Shown here: piece by piece, positions 33,215 through 45,728 of the stretch
Numbering within the stretch: the stretch's first letter is position 1
Layout: each line of letters starts with the position of its first letter
Source of the DNA: Melitaea cinxia
Taxonomy: Eukaryota; Arthropoda; Insecta; Lepidoptera; Nymphalidae
Direction of reading: 5' to 3'
Assembly (NCBI RefSeq): GCF_905220565.1
Contig: NC_059402.1
Location: forward strand, 1,365,501-1,429,500
DNA length: 64,000 nt
The notes under the pieces: generated by a model
Seen by the model: only the letters and a program-made list of their open reading frames with translations
The model's database searches: none
Told to the model about the DNA's origin: nothing
Made by a program: the position numbers and the translations under genes

Positions 33215-33300
33215 ATAAATTGATCTACGTCGACTCGTAGCGTAGTACTACGGCGTAGCACGCCTACGTGAAAATAAATAATTTCGTAGCGCCCCTCTAA
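33215..33300. repeat. Dispersed GC-rich CGTAG repeat
   Basis: tacgtcgactcgtagcgtag, tactacggcgtagcacgcct and tttcgtagcgcccctctaat share the word pattern of 8219-8320 and 47160-47260. Confidence 0.5.
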
Positions 33301-34215
33301 TTATATAGCACAAAAGACGATTCATGAATTTTCTTCAGAAAATATTCTGTTAGAATAACGTGTTTCTATAATTAGAAGTAGGATTTTTTTTTTGCTCTTT
33401 TATAATGTGATTCAAGTGTATTTCTTATACTTTGCTATTTATTTACGTTCGTTATATATATGAACTTATGTAATATATAAACTTTTTATCTATTCAAACA
33501 ACAAAATCCTTTCTGAATTTAATTTTTTGAAAATAATAATGATGTAGAATATTATTGCTCAGCACATTTATTAATGTACTCATTTTGTCATACTGTTTTG
33601 CCAGGACCGAACTTTAATATTATACAGATATCATTTGAAAATAAGTATTTTATTTTTATGAAGTACAGTATGATCTAATATGGCCTACAATCTTTCACAA
33701 TGATAATAAATTAATCCTTACCAGACGGTCGTATATATCCAGCAAATTCATAATAGTAATGAATAAATTTTAGTATAAATATTTTATTTCTTAAATATTA
33801 AGGCTAATACAAAGACAAGGTACTCGGAGACACGAGGAGGCTTGTATACAATTTGGGTTCATGCGTTTTGTAATATTTTACGAAATTTTACAATAACAAA
33901 AGATATCATCTTTTCTCTTTAAACAATGGTCGTTGAAATTTTAAAAAAGGAGTCTGTATATGTATACTTTTTAATATTATAAATGTAGAATTACCTGCGA
34001 TTGTCCTTCTTATACGACTTAGGTCATGAAATTTTTTGTGGCGATATTAAATAGTTATATGTCGTCATATTTTCTAAATATTTTTTAATCTGTTACTTAA
34101 CCAGTATGATTATGGATTTTTTTTATGAATATCATATTAATAATAAGATGTTTAAATCAATCGAGCGAATGCTTAATTTTTAATTCATTTACGTGACAAT
34201 TTCATAGTTTAATTT
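33301..34215. other. AT-rich stretch, no gene seen
   Basis: No feature recognised. A (CTT)n run follows at 34217-34233. Confidence 0.55.
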
Positions 34216-34840
34216 TTCTTCTTCTTCTTCTTGTATAATGGCTTCCGTGAGGATTTGCCAATGTCAGAGTGAGTCTAGTTTAATTTTTCATCGATAAAGT
34301 TTAAGTTTGTTTACAATTTCAGCCTTTTAGCTGTCAAATTGACAAATTGACAGGAGTCTAATTCCGTATTCAAAACGTTGTACTGTCAAAGTTTTTATTG
34401 TTTTTATTGCACAGGTAATCAGATAAATTGTATTTTTCTCTGTAAATTAATAAATAAATAATTTACTTATTTCGTACAACTATGAAAACTACGTGCGAAA
34501 GCGTATGCCTTCTAGCAACACGTGGTCGTAGAAGAATCTCGAATTACTTAAGAATGTTAGCCAGACAAGTTTTAACATAACATTGTGGCTTTTAAGGAAC
34601 GCGAGAACAATTTAGCTTTTCCTTAGTTTTTATGTATAATATATTAATAATATTATTAAAAATATCTCATGACTATTTTTGATAATTTATAAATAAACGC
34701 TTTTATTGGTTTAATAAATAGTTTATCCATTTGGATTAATTTTTGTTAATGATTGATTGAGATGTTATTATGGATTTTATGAAATGCATGTTACGATGTC
34801 AACGTGTTTTGTCACTTATAAGAAAATTTGTTATTATTAT

Positions 34841-35000
34841 TGAAGTAAAACTTATTTACGCACGCTTAGCTTGGGGAGACTTGCGTTTGACGAGAGCGTT
34901 ACGAAAATTGTGATCGGGCGAGGCGAACGGAAGTTTAAAAAGAGATATAAGTTAGTGAAGATAGAAAGATTGAGATTTACATTTCGTAAGTTTTACTTCA
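34841..35000 (-). mobile_element. MITE with terminal inverted repeats
   Basis: Left end tgaagtaaaac (34841) and right end gttttacttca (35000) are inverted repeats. The core cgggcgaggcgaacggaag is the reverse complement of that in the 63781-63927 copy. It is 160 bp and non-coding. The copy lies opposite to the other two. Confidence 0.85.
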
Positions 35001-35429
35001 GTCGTGTGATCTAAAGTAAACTCGTGATTTTTTATTTTTTTTAACTTTTGGTACGTTTTAAAGTTTTATATGGTAGTGTTTTAAAACCAAAACTTTATGG
35101 TGCAATCAGACTTATCCAGTCCAGTATAAGTATCAGTAATATCTAAAATAAGCTTGCATATATGAAAAGTTTAGTTATTAAATAATATTAAATTGAAACA
35201 CAATAAACAAACTAAATACAGTGCAAAGACAGTTTTGTCTATGATAGTTCCTTACAGACGACCTCTGTCTGTAGAGGAAACATTGGCAACATGACAGGCG
35301 TGTTGATAATGTTATTATAACATCTGTACCTCAAACATAATTATATCTGTACACGTTTCGTGATCCCCGGAAATAGTTCTGTGTAAGAAAAAAAAGAAAA
35401 ATAGTGTCGTATAGCAGAAAAAATAGTGA

Positions 35430-35755
35430 AGACGCGTTGGCCCAATAGTCACAGCACTGGTTTGTGGCTGTTGCGCTGACGGTTGTATTTGTATCGGCCA
35501 TACAGGTGTTTGTCGTGGTCTGGGTATTTGTACAGTCCTTGTTTCCCCATCGTGCCTCGGAGAGCGCGTTAAGCCGTCGGTCCCGGTTGTCATCATGTAC
35601 GTCTGATAGCGATCGTTACCCATAATAGGGAATATATCCGCGAACCCGCATTGGGGCAGCGTGATGGACTAAGCTTTGATTCTTCACCTACGTGGAGAAA
35701 GAGGCCTATGCCCAGCAATGGGATATTACAGGCTGAAGCGATAGCGGGATAGAGG
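35430..35755 (+). mobile_element. SINE, near full length
   Basis: Head gacgcgttggcccaatagtc, acagcac (A-box-like) then a degenerate B-box, followed by tgtttgtcgtggtctgggta, gtgcctcggagagcgcgtta, agcgatcgttacccataata, ttggggcagcgtgatggact and the tail cctatgcccagcaatgggat, attacaggctgaag. A tRNA-like head joined to a LINE-type tail. The 102-codon antisense frame (35315-35623) is repeat-derived. Confidence 0.88.
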
Positions 35756-35783
35756 CCCTAAATAAAAAGATATGTATGCAAAA

Positions 35784-36120
35784 CTATGGCAATTTATAAT
35801 AAACGCATCCGCAACGACCGTCTAGTCTATAAATAAAGTTATTCATAGCAAAAACACCAGATTTCACGGATCTAATACGATGACGGAATATCAAATAGGC
35901 GATATTTAAAAAAAAAACTAACCGTCGAAAAAACACCATGGTACACGCAAGAAGCGTTCCGCATACGACATTACGACGAATAAACAAAAATACACGATGC
36001 CAATGTTAAATATTAATAAGAAAGGCATGGCATATTCGCCCCTACTAGTTTATTTATAATGAAAATAAGGATATACGGCTGTTATCATATATCCTTTTAC
36101 GACGAATAAGATTAAGTATT
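35784..36120. promoter_or_regulatory. Homeodomain-site-rich unique block
   Basis: Repeated TTTATAAT/TAATAAA cores (35790-35802, 36051-36060) with cgcatccgcaacgaccgtct and ggaatatcaaataggcgata. Unique sequence after a SINE. A 67-codon minus frame has no domain. Enhancer-like by composition only. Confidence 0.3.
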
Positions 36121-36179
36121 TCGGTCAAGGCTCTGAAATTATTACATGTTTCTCAATTGTAGGCAATTAGTTCGCAATG

Positions 36180-36256
36180 TGTGGATTAAGTTCTGCCTTT
36201 ATTTGTATGGAGGAAGACGGCTATACCCAGCAGTGGGGTATTACAGGCTGAATGAA
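36180..36256 (+). mobile_element. SINE 3' fragment
   Basis: gtggattaagttctgccttt, gaggaagacggctataccca and gcagtggggtattacaggct are the SINE tail. Confidence 0.8.
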
Positions 36257-37950
36257 TCTATCAAAAATTAAGTGCTTTGTATGAAGATGCATTTATTTCA
36301 GCATATCATTTATTATTATGTTTTCAGTACTCAATTGTAATGAAATTTGCATACGTAATCGTCTCTCTGATTTAATAACAATACTTTACAAAAAAGTCTA
36401 TCTACGTGTTGTCGTCTATCTAGCTGTGCCAAAATTTACGTCGACGTAATTTGCGTTTGACGTGAAAGCAAGACAAACTCATTTTTTTATTTATCTGTAA
36501 ATGTTTTTTTATCATCTGGATGTCTTCATCACTTTGATATCCTTTCAGAAATAAAGGAGAGGTTTCCTTGTGCCTATAATAATAATAGCCAGTGGTCGTC
36601 CAATGAATCCAAAAAATAATGAAAATAAAAAACCTTTTTTTTTTTAAATTTCAATTTGACAATCAACAAAAAAGTAATATGCGTGAGTGTGTGTCAAATA
36701 CATGGTAGGTGTGTATTTTTTTTATGATTTAATATATTTTTATGCACAATTAAAAAAAATTAGCATTCTACACTCCTCCATTTAAACTACTTACGAACTT
36801 TCATACTCCTCCGTCTACGCAATTATCGTAAAAAGGGGTACAAAGTTTTTGCTTCACGTATTAATATATAGATAAAATAGACAAATCGGTCTAGTCATTC
36901 TCCAGTATATATCGACGTAGGTTTTAAATACCCCTAGATATGTTTATAGTAGTTTGTATATAGGTACATTAAAGATATAGATTTTTAATTTTTATCATTA
37001 TTTTTGTCTTTAATATAAACTAATTATTTTTCAATTGTTGTTGTGGTTTATAAAGAAGTTTTTGATTTTTATATTGATTAATTACTCTCTCTTATATATT
37101 TGAATATGGAACTCTTATTATACTTTATCTGTTTATAAATGTCATTCTACAATGAAAAGGTTTTATTAAAGATTAATAGACAAAAATTGGAACTTGATAT
37201 GCTTTATTGCATCAAGGTTTGTTTTTGACTTGCGCGTGTAATTTAGAAACAAAAGTGTTAGCAGAGTAATATGGACTTTACTGAAACAAACGTTTTCTAC
37301 GCTGTTATATTTAATTCAGCGCTTTAATTATAATACTTTAGACATTAACAGCTTAAAATTCTGTATTTTTTTTAATAATATATAATTTTTTATACGTTTA
37401 CAAACCACACGGATTTAGTGTTTTTTTCAATTCAAATTATATCTTCGGATAACATAATTTTAATACTAAAGTAATTATAAAAATTGAGTTAAGTCTCAAT
37501 TATATCTTTTATATAAATAAATCAATCTGTCCTTTTGTTACCTATATAAATATACATAAATCAAATGTTCGATTTTAAATTATTCTTACTCTATGCAACG
37601 GTTGTTTCATATATGGCACATTTTATATTGTAAATGTCCAATTTATTAAAATTCTATTCAAAATACATTTAATAGAGAGCAGCGTTAGAGTGGTGTTGTT
37701 TGAAGTATCTTGTATACTTGATAACTGTGATTTTGTAATGTTTCCGAGTGTGTATAAGTATTTATTGATTACCAATAACAATGTTAATTAATTGTGATCA
37801 AATCTAAAATGCTTTGGTTCAAAGTATGATAATATGAATTTATTTATTGTACTGTATTTGATTATTTTTAATCGTTATGTGAATTCTAAAATAAATTAAA
37901 TTCTGTTATTTTTTTCCGATTATTTGTTCTTGCTTCGTTCTTTATGAAGT
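36257..37950. other. AT-rich stretch, mostly featureless
   Basis: A possible Helitron relic lies at 36760-36875 (cactcctccattt, ccgtctacgcaattatcg, ending atatatagat). The remainder is very AT-rich, with no coding frame or family identified. Confidence 0.5.
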
Positions 37951-37952
37951 TA

Positions 37953-38124
37953 CTAGCTGTGCTTAGCGGTTTCCCATGCGTTAATTTGAAGAACAAAATA
38001 GCCTTTAGCCTTTCCCAGTAAATGGGCTATTCAACACAAAAATAATTTTTCAATTAGAAAGAGTAGTTCCTTAAATTAGCGCGATTAAACAAACAAACAA
38101 AATTCTCAACTTTATAATATTAGA
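37953..38124 (-). mobile_element. Non-autonomous Helitron
   Basis: Minus strand: TCTAATATTATAAAGTTGAG at the start, gaaaccgctaagcacagCTAG (plus 37953-37956) before T at the end. The base preceding TC is T rather than A. Confidence 0.75.
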
Positions 38125-38454
38125 ATAGGTTTGAAGATTTCTATTATTCGTGATTTCAAGTGCTAATGAAATATAATTTGACGCTATTAATTCTCTAAGT
38201 AAAATATGTAGTACTAGATAATAGTAAAACTAGACATAAGTCCCAGTTTTACTTGCATGAATCGATACTATTTTAGCCACGGATTGATCTTACAAAATTA
38301 TTTTTTCAAATAAGTTAAAATGAATACATACAAATTTCTTTTATAACATTATGAATTTCTCATTACTTCGTTTTAATTAATTATTTTTTTAATTGTACAA
38401 AAATAACTTAAATTCCTTTGTTTCTAAAGTTCATTTGAAAATTTTTTTCATTGT

Positions 38455-38545
38455 GATACGCGTCACTTCCGAGCCGACCCTTTCATTGACGTCATCTCCT
38501 ATTTTCATCCTACGCGATATTCGGCTAATGCTGGCATGTTGGAAA
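38455..38545. promoter_or_regulatory. Candidate CRE-containing block
   Basis: A perfect TGACGTCA at 38487-38494 inside acttccgagccgaccctttc ... tcctacgcgatattcggcta, a mixed-composition unique patch. Possible bZIP-bound enhancer. Confidence 0.35.
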
Positions 38546-38797
38546 AACGAATATATTTTCTAATTAAAAAGGGTTTTTATTAAAATATATAAACATCATT
38601 TAATAAAATAAAAATACAGCGGGGTTTTCCTTTCTGGTTTGATGTATGTGTTTTCTTTAATTTCGGTAACATTATTATCATTTATAATTACGTAAACGGT
38701 ATTTGAATAAATTAATCCTATTTCCTATTTAACCTTTTTTGAATAGTAATATTTATCGGATTGTAATTGTTTAAATAATTTATTAATATATTTAAAA

Positions 38798-39051
38798 CTA
38801 GATGTGCCCGCGACTTCGCCCGCGCGGAATTTAACAAAAAAATTATTGTTCAGATCGCAGAGTTATAAAATAAAAATATTTCTTAAATAAAAGTAGCCCA
38901 AATTACTCCTTATTACACCAGATATCTGCCAGTCAAAATCGGCCCAGCTGTTTAAGAGATTAGCCGGAATAAGCAGACAGACGGACAGACACGAAAAAGC
39001 AGTTATATTAATATTACAAACAGACATTCCAATTTTATTTATCTGTATAGA
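38798..39051 (-). mobile_element. Non-autonomous Helitron, family H4
   Basis: Minus strand: TCTATACAGATAAATAAAAT after A, ending cgggcgaagtcgcgggcaca then tCTAG (plus 38798-38801) before T. Shares agatatctgccagtcaaaat and tttaagagattagccggaat with 16860-17149. Confidence 0.9.
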
Positions 39052-39309
39052 TTAAGCGTATTCATTATCAAAATATTGCTATTACCTACACACAGTTAAT
39101 AACTTGTATTTTAAAATTTATAGATAATTATAATGAAATATGTCGAACTGTTCTTAATTCGTCGATACGTGAACAAGTAGGTCAGTAATTAATAAGTTTA
39201 TACTCCTTCATCGCCTAAATATTTTTAAAAGTTTTTCATATATATGAAGTAATAAATAAACCGACTTCGGTACATACGAACAATATCTCATTACGAAACG
39301 TAATAAGAT

Positions 39310-39620
39310 AATTGAAGCACGTAAAATCGATAAGTTTCATCATCGCCCCACCAAAAATTTTCGTTCAAAAATCCTGTCCAATCGAAGGGGTGTATGTAAA
39401 AAAGCAATGATATAATAACATCACATTTAAACATATACGTGATATATATGTATCGGTATGTAGGCGTCACAGAGGGAGGCTGATTAAAAATCATGACATG
39501 CGCAGAGTAATTTAAAAAACTAACGGAGGCTGGGTTAATTTTTAAGTATTGATCAAAAATTGCGTGTGTGGTGGCAAGCGGGAGGTAGGGGGAGGCCCCT
39601 CGTGCGTGAATTAGAACTTT
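39310..39620. promoter_or_regulatory. Mixed-composition block, candidate CRE
   Basis: gtcacagagggaggctgatt, an inverted gattaaaaatc core, acggaggctgggttaattt and ggcaagcgggaggtaggggg then aggcccctcg. Unique here. Flanked by AT-rich DNA and a 64-codon frame without domains. Confidence 0.35.
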
Positions 39621-40129
39621 TTTTTTTATATTTTCGTCGGAAATTTGTCATTAGAAAGTTCCTTTGTTGGTCGGGTTGGTTATTTGTTTATTTATTTTTT
39701 CTTCGTTTTTTTGATATTTTATTCGTAATGAGACGCTCTGATTCGCTTCTGTGAATGTTTTTCATTAGTTCCCTTTTTTCATGTTTTTCCATTGTCAAAT
39801 TGAAATTTGATTCGTGTACTTTTACTATTTGATAATAATATTGTACTTAGGACGTAATTAATATTTGAAGATGATTACAATTAAAATGAAATAGATTTAT
39901 GTATATGCTATTTAGAAATGAGATATTGTATTGATATTTTTATACAATATGATGAAAATAATCAATATATATTTTACATTTATACACGTATATTAATACT
40001 ATTTTGATTATTTATGTATGGATATTTGTACTTATATATGTGTATTTGTATGAATTAATGAATCTATCATACACTATTTTTATTCATCCTTAAGAATATT
40101 GTACACTTCCTATCCGTCACTACTATATT

Positions 40130-40262
40130 GTGTCCTGTGCCCAAAGGTTATCTGGAAGAAATCGCTCTTCAGCGATAAGATGCCTTTGTACACCTTTTTT
40201 TTTTGTAATTACTACTGTTTGTTTATATTTTGGTGTACAATAAAGAATATATTATTATTATT
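40130..40262 (+). mobile_element. LINE 3' tail with polyadenylation signal
   Basis: ggttatctggaagaaatcgc, tcttcagcgataagatgcct, ttgtacacc and tggtgtacaataaagaatat then (att)n. Same class of tail as 2576-2697. Strongly 5'-truncated. Confidence 0.75.
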
Positions 40263-40850
40263 ATAATATTATTTTCGTGAATACCAGGAAGTAAATGAAT
40301 ACAGAAATTTTATCGCTCACGGACTATTTCATTAAATGAAGACCATTTAGCGCGGACGAGATAATATTACATTAAAACTAAATTAAAATTAGTTTCTACG
40401 ATACATCGTGCGTCTCTGTTATTCGCAATATCAAGTAACATTTTATTGATTTAGTCAATCCTTCGTACCTATCATAATTGTGTATTAACAATTATTACTT
40501 TATAAATAAAAAAATAAAAACGCTGGTAATTAAGTATAGAAAACGATAATAAAATATTATTTCAATTACATATGTTATCTATTTTTTTCTGTAAATAAAT
40601 AAATAAAAATTTAAAACTTTAAATAAAAATCATGGTTCTTAGTCAACAAAGTACTTAAGAGACATAAATATAAAATAAATCTAAATAGCAATCGTAATAG
40701 GAGAATTACTGTACAAAAATATATAAAAGCGATTATATTTAATATTTTTTCAAAAAATATATAAAATACAATACAAGATATACACGTCATAGAAAAAAAA
40801 AACGTAAAAGATAATACATTTATCTTTATATTATAAAAGAGATGTACACA
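40263..40850. other. AT-rich stretch, no gene seen
   Basis: An 87-codon minus frame (40611-40874) is hydrophobic, phenylalanine/leucine/isoleucine-rich, and has no domain. It could encode membrane-like helices only by composition. Confidence 0.5.
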
Positions 40851-40861
40851 CAGGCGTTCCA

Positions 40862-40995
40862 CGCACCACGTCACGAGGTTAAAGACGTCACTGAGTCAGT
40901 CAGTCAGGAAATAAGTCACGTTGACGGCGCTTAACAATGTTGTTATCGTTCTGACTCGCTGGGTCTCATCCCGAGCCGTCATTGACACGACTTTG
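40862..40995. promoter_or_regulatory. CRE/AP-1 motif cluster
   Basis: ACGTCACG (40868-40875), GACGTCAC (40884-40891) abutting TGAGTCA (40892-40898), a GTCA tandem, and AAGTCACG (40913-40920), followed by gttgacggcgct and cgagccgtcattgacacg. Four bZIP-type half or full sites within 55 bp, in a unique GC-richer patch. A candidate enhancer responsive to bZIP factors. Confidence 0.4.
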
Positions 40996-41449
40996 ACGGC
41001 TGTACTGATTTCGAATCGTTCTAATAGCCTTCATCAAATCAATGCAATAATAGTTTTTAATATCTAAGTGTATAGCTATATCAATGTATGTGTTGTATAA
41101 GTCTAGAGCGGAAAATTGTTAAGACTATAATTATTATTAGGTTAGTTGACAATCTTTTTTTTTCTAATCAAAATAGTGTTTGGATTAAGATTTTAATTTA
41201 GGCGTGATTAGGTGAGATTATCTATATTTTTTCTAAATTTAAAACTAAGTTGAAAACTAATTTTGTAATTTGTCATTATGCATATATTATTTAATGAAAT
41301 GGTAAAAAAAATAATTGTATTTTACGTGTACCAATTTGCTAGTTCACTGGAGTTGAACCCGGAAATTATCAAATTCTTTTAGTATAAATTAATATAAAAA
41401 ATATACAAAAATAATCACGAAAGAGAATTAGAAATTTCGTACCGGGAAA

Positions 41450-41800
41450 CCGAACTAAGCATCCCGACACCCGCATGTGGGGAATAATTTAAAAATACGC
41501 AAAATACGGCCACTTCTAACCGACGGGGGTACAAAATGCCCCATCCCGCTCGTTTTACGTATTTTTCGGTATGCGTGGCAGGTGGCGACCCCTCGCGGGG
41601 TGGCTTCGTTAAAAAGCACCCGAGTACGTAGTATTATAAAAGTTGCGCCTACCGCGTGTAAGTAGTGGCGTGGGGAGGGGTCCGGGTGGCCCCCACCTAG
41701 TTAGACAGTTAAAAGTATGCGGTATTAACGGAACGGAAATGAATATAGGAGTAGGTAGGTTTTCGGGAGGCTGTGACGCCGCGGGTTAGATTACGAGAAT
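41450..41800. promoter_or_regulatory. GC-rich block, candidate CRE or first exon
   Basis: ccgacacccgcatgtgggga, aaatacggccacttctaacc, caggtggcgacccctcgcgg, ggtggcgtgg-like and ggtccgggtggcccccacct form a 300-bp unique GC-richer block. A plus-strand CGT|GTAAGT (about 41657) is a weak donor candidate. The 62-codon frame here lacks a domain. Confidence 0.4.
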
Positions 41801-42211
41801 ACTTGTGCTTTTATTTTGTTTTTTTTTTTGTACTTTTTGTGTCGGCTGGAGTTTAGGGTTTGTTTAGAGATATCTGCTTCGTTATGCGTTGATACGCTTC
41901 CACGTGAACTCGAGTGCTCAGCGCTCCTGGATGTGATAACTGGGGGCGTTTTAATCATTCGTTCGCTCCTATATCACGTTGTAGCTTTGATAATTAAAAT
42001 ATTGGAATGTGTACATCGTTATCACTTTTAATTAGATTTTTTTATGTATTTGAAGTTAGTAGTATGTTTAAGATATTAAGAAGTGATGTCAAGATTGACA
42101 GTATTCCTTTAAACAATGACTATTTTTATTTAAATATGAATAAATTTATAATCAATTAAAAGTGTATAACGATTGCTTAGATTTTGTTATTTCTACTAAC
42201 ATTTATTATAC

Positions 42212-42555
42212 TTGTGTTTGCTAGCAAACGAAAAAAACAGACTTCAATTACATCGATAAGTAATAAAGCGTAAGTAGACGAATAAAATTAACAAATGCAC
42301 TAGTCGCAACTACGATTTTTGAAGGTTCTCCTCAATTTCTCCGGGACGCCATCAGCAGATCCTGGTTTCCTTATTATACTCTTAGGATATCTTCTTCCCA
42401 ACAAAAAAAAAAATCATCAAAATCGGTTCGCAAACGACGAAGTTACGCGTGAACACACATTAAAAAAAATATATATATTTATACGGTTAAATTGAGTGAG
42501 TAGTTTAACCGAATTTAAAAAACAAGGAGGCTCCTTTTTTGAATTCGGTTAAAAC
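42212..42555 (+). mobile_element. Family M1 element
   Basis: gcaaacgaaaaaaacagact, acatcgataagtaataaagc, ggacgccatcagcagatcct, gttcgcaaacgacgaagtta and the closing gaattcggttaaaac. It carries a short internal inverted repeat near 42500-42550. Confidence 0.7.
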
Positions 42556-42699
42556 ACATAGTAAGAAATGTGCATTAAAATAATAATTTAAATTCTTCTT
42601 TGTTAAATGTAAAAACAGTACTATAAATTATAAAAATAATTTGTGATAATATAAGATTAAAATTGCCAAAAGACTTAGACTCAGCTAAAGTTAAGATTT

Positions 42700-42865
42700 A
42701 AATTGCAACGCCTGACATTTTTATTGCCGCAACAGATCCGTCGCGCGTAAACGAAATTACTATGAGATTTTTGCAAGGCGCTCGGCGGTCAAGACATCGA
42801 TTCAAACGATCGGCCCACTGCCCGACGTTATTGGGGCGATACAGTGACTCCTTAGCCGAATTATC
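42700..42865. promoter_or_regulatory. GC-richer block with TTTATTG core, candidate CRE
   Basis: gacatttttattgccgcaac, gatccgtcgcgcgtaaacga, caaggcgctcggcggtcaag and cggcccactgcccgacgtta. Unique and compositionally distinct from its flanks. TTTATTG is a Hox/posterior-class homeodomain-like core. Confidence 0.35.
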
Positions 42866-43795
42866 TAAATAATGTATTACACACCCTTTTATAGGTCAAG
42901 GGATATCAAAACATTTGCGGTTATTTTTTATGAAAAATTACTAAAACGGCAAAAGTGACTAGAGAGGAGGATGTTATATTAAAATGTAAGGCGTAAAAAA
43001 GCGTTTTAGAATTAATATGAAAATATTAAGCAAAAAGAATATCCTAGTGTAACGAGTGTCAGCGGATTTAGACTTTATGAAAATATATTGCTGTTTCACT
43101 CGGTGTTTTGTCTAAATAAGGTATTTTGAACTAAACAAGGGAAACTTTTATTTTTTATTTTTAATTAATTTACTCAGTGTAGGGTAAAAGTCGCCAGTTT
43201 ACTTTGTTTTCATGAAATGGAATCCATTTTTACTCTTTACTTATGATTTGAATATCTAAATGTTATATTTATTCATTACGAAATAAAATTTTGTAGTTGT
43301 ATTACAACGTTCTTAGTATACATTTCTTGTTTCATTCATTAGTTTTGATCAAAAATTAATTAGTTAAATACGCATACAATACAATTAATTGAAAATATAT
43401 ACAAGAAAAGAACGTGGATCGCATCATTTAGTACTGAAATAAACATTAGCATAATGTGTCTTAATACATAATTTATTTTCCAAATAAAGTAAGCGAACAT
43501 ACATACATACATTTAGTATACATACATATTAAAAAGTATTAAATATGATAATTAGAAAATTAATTAAAATAACTCCTTATAATTTACACTAAGTATTTTA
43601 AGTATAACGAATATGAGATTTAATTTATATAAAAATTTTGTTGCCATTTTCGTCACTTATTCAGAGTGAAATTTTAAAAAATCATATTTATGTTCATTGC
43701 CCTGATATAAGTTGTGTGTTTAATAGTACTATTTTATATTTAGTTATTATTAATTATTAGGTTTTTATCCGTAGTATTCGCCAGTCTAAAGTGAA
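42866..43795. other. AT-rich stretch, no gene seen
   Basis: A (CATA)n run is present at 43499-43511. Otherwise featureless. Confidence 0.55.
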
Positions 43796-43799
43796 AAAG

Positions 43800-43875
43800 C
43801 GTGGCGGTAGCTCAGATCCTCTTAGTATATGGAATAAGAGGCCTATGCCCAGCAGTGGAATGTTACAAACTAAAT
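43800..43875 (+). mobile_element. SINE 3' fragment
   Basis: gtggcggtagctcagatcct, gaataagaggcctatgccca and gcagtggaatgttacaaact. Confidence 0.7.
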
Positions 43876-44479
43876 CGTGAATCGTTTGGTTTTTTATCGT
43901 ATGTTTTTTGCTACATTCTTTTTGGTGAGAATGAACAATTATTTTTTACGTTTATTTTAGTAATTTTTATATAGTTTTTCATGTTTTCAATTGTAATGTG
44001 GGTAACATTTTATTGGTATTTTTAGTGGTAAATACATCTTTGAAGACGAAGTTTAAATGTTTAATCTTTTCTTAAGGTCAATGTTCATTGTCTTCGATGG
44101 CTCAAATATTCTAATTCCCTTAACATATAGGAAGCAGATTTTAATTCGGTTACACCATATTTAAATGTTTCTAGAATAGAGCATCATGTAAATGATTCAG
44201 AGAAAGTTCTCGAAAATTTTATGATATTTGTAATTAACTTAAAAATGTGATCAGAATACTCTTTTTGGTTTTAAAGTTTATAGCCTAAAGTATAGTACGG
44301 TAACTTGGCTAAGTACATCGACAAAACGTGCCTCAGTCAACGGCTGCATTCGATGCTAAAGTAAAATATAAACGAGCGACGTTACTAAGTAATAAATGAG
44401 ATATTTCCTACGCACCAACATCGGAGTAAAACAATTTATTACAAAATGTAAACAGGAGAACCGTATTTTCATTAAGAAT

Positions 44480-44665
44480 ACGAATCCAATACCCCCCTCC
44501 ACCCCCAGGAATAGACCGAAAATACCCAGTTATGATTAATTCCGAATGCGCCGCGCATTGATCAAGGAGCCAAGGCTTTTTACTTCAAACTACCCATCTC
44601 TTACCCCCAGCCCCCCCGAGGGAGCGAGACTAATGCAGCGTCCGCCGTCTCTCTCTAAAACAAAG
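44480..44665. promoter_or_regulatory. C-run block, candidate CRE
   Basis: atacccccctccacccccag, ccgaatgcgccgcgcattga (itself a dyad around gcgccgcgc), then tcaaggagccaagg and ttacccccagcccccccgag. TGATTAAT-like homeodomain and TTGATCAA-type sites lie inside. Unique in the window. Confidence 0.4.
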
Positions 44666-44934
44666 ATGCTAAAACTTCTTTCGCTAGTATGAAGATTTTA
44701 ATTTCATATTTTTGACGAAACGGTTCTAATTTTATGATCCCTCGCAACCGATTTTTAACTCTCTCCCTTTGAAATACGTTTCGAAATTGCAAATTTTGCA
44801 CGCGTACTTATTTCCATTTTCTAATTCCGAATTAGTTTTCGAAGTGAAAAGATACAGTCCCAAGACTGTGTGCGTCGCTGTGGTTAATTTAAACCTTGAT
44901 AACTTAAATTTAAAGTCGATTTTGTCTTAAAACG

Positions 44935-45180
44935 CGGCATCAAGAAATAATTCTCCAGTCGTACCCCGAAATTAGTCGAATAAGGGGAAAGGGGTTCATA
45001 CGATGGGTGGTTTTAAAAGAAGAAGGCAAAAAGGTGGGGATAGAAAGATGCGCAAAGACTTAGTTTGCGCGGGGGAGGGATGGGGGTGTTATAAAATATA
45101 TAATTCTATACTTACAATACTTGTAAATACGGCACGCGGAAGTACTTCGCGGGGAGATCCTTGAGAGTTGAAATCTTGTT
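44935..45180. promoter_or_regulatory. Purine/G-rich block, candidate CRE
   Basis: aataaggggaaaggggttca, aaaaaggtggggatagaaag, gcgcgggggagggatggggg and acggcacgcggaagtacttc. A long purine-rich plus strand with G-runs, unlike its flanks. Confidence 0.35.
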
Positions 45181-45589
45181 GATGAATCTATTAATGAGAT
45201 ACTCGACGGGAGACTGAATTAAATTTAGGTGAAGTTTAATTTCAACTATTGTTTGTAGTTTTCTTACCGTGTGTAGCCAAACAAACAGAGAATAATTACA
45301 TCTTAAGCGTAGTACTCAAGACTATTCAATTGTTCTCTACACTAATCTAAGCCGTTATAGATTATTCCATTTATAAAATTGAAAGAAGCAACAAAAAACA
45401 CTAAAATTAAACTTAAACATTCATTAAATAGAAAAATTAACTCCCAAAACTATACTTATAATACTTAATCATCAAAATTGTCACTACATCGAACAATACT
45501 AACGCCGAAAATCATACTCTGATACGTATTTCAAATTTTCAATAATTTAAAACAAAAAAATAAATCACAAAATCGTGATTTACGTCAAG

Positions 45590-45728
45590 TATCAATCCGC
45601 CTCGTCCGCGGTATCTTCGCTACATTCGCTGATATTTAGTCGCGAAACGGGATGTATTATGAAGCGCAGTTGTTTAAAATAAGAGCGGCCGCGGAGCTAG
45701 GGTTGGGTTCGAATCCGGTGATGGATTT
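45590..45728. promoter_or_regulatory. GC-richer block with B-box-like site
   Basis: caatccgcctcgtccgcggt, agtcgcgaaacgggatgtat and aagagcggccgcggagctag, ending in gggttcgaatcc, which matches a tRNA B-box consensus. No cloverleaf can be drawn around it. It may be a SINE relic or regulatory DNA. Confidence 0.3.

Noticed and set aside
35315..35623. 102-codon minus-strand open frame
   Set aside because: It lies antisense over a SINE and its sequence is explained by the repeat.
43499..43511. Short repeated cata units as a CRISPR-like or satellite array
   Set aside because: Only a few tetranucleotide units; a simple microsatellite in a eukaryotic genome.
45690..45715. gggttcgaatcc as part of a tRNA gene
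   Set aside because: Matches a B-box but no acceptor, D or anticodon stems can be drawn around it.
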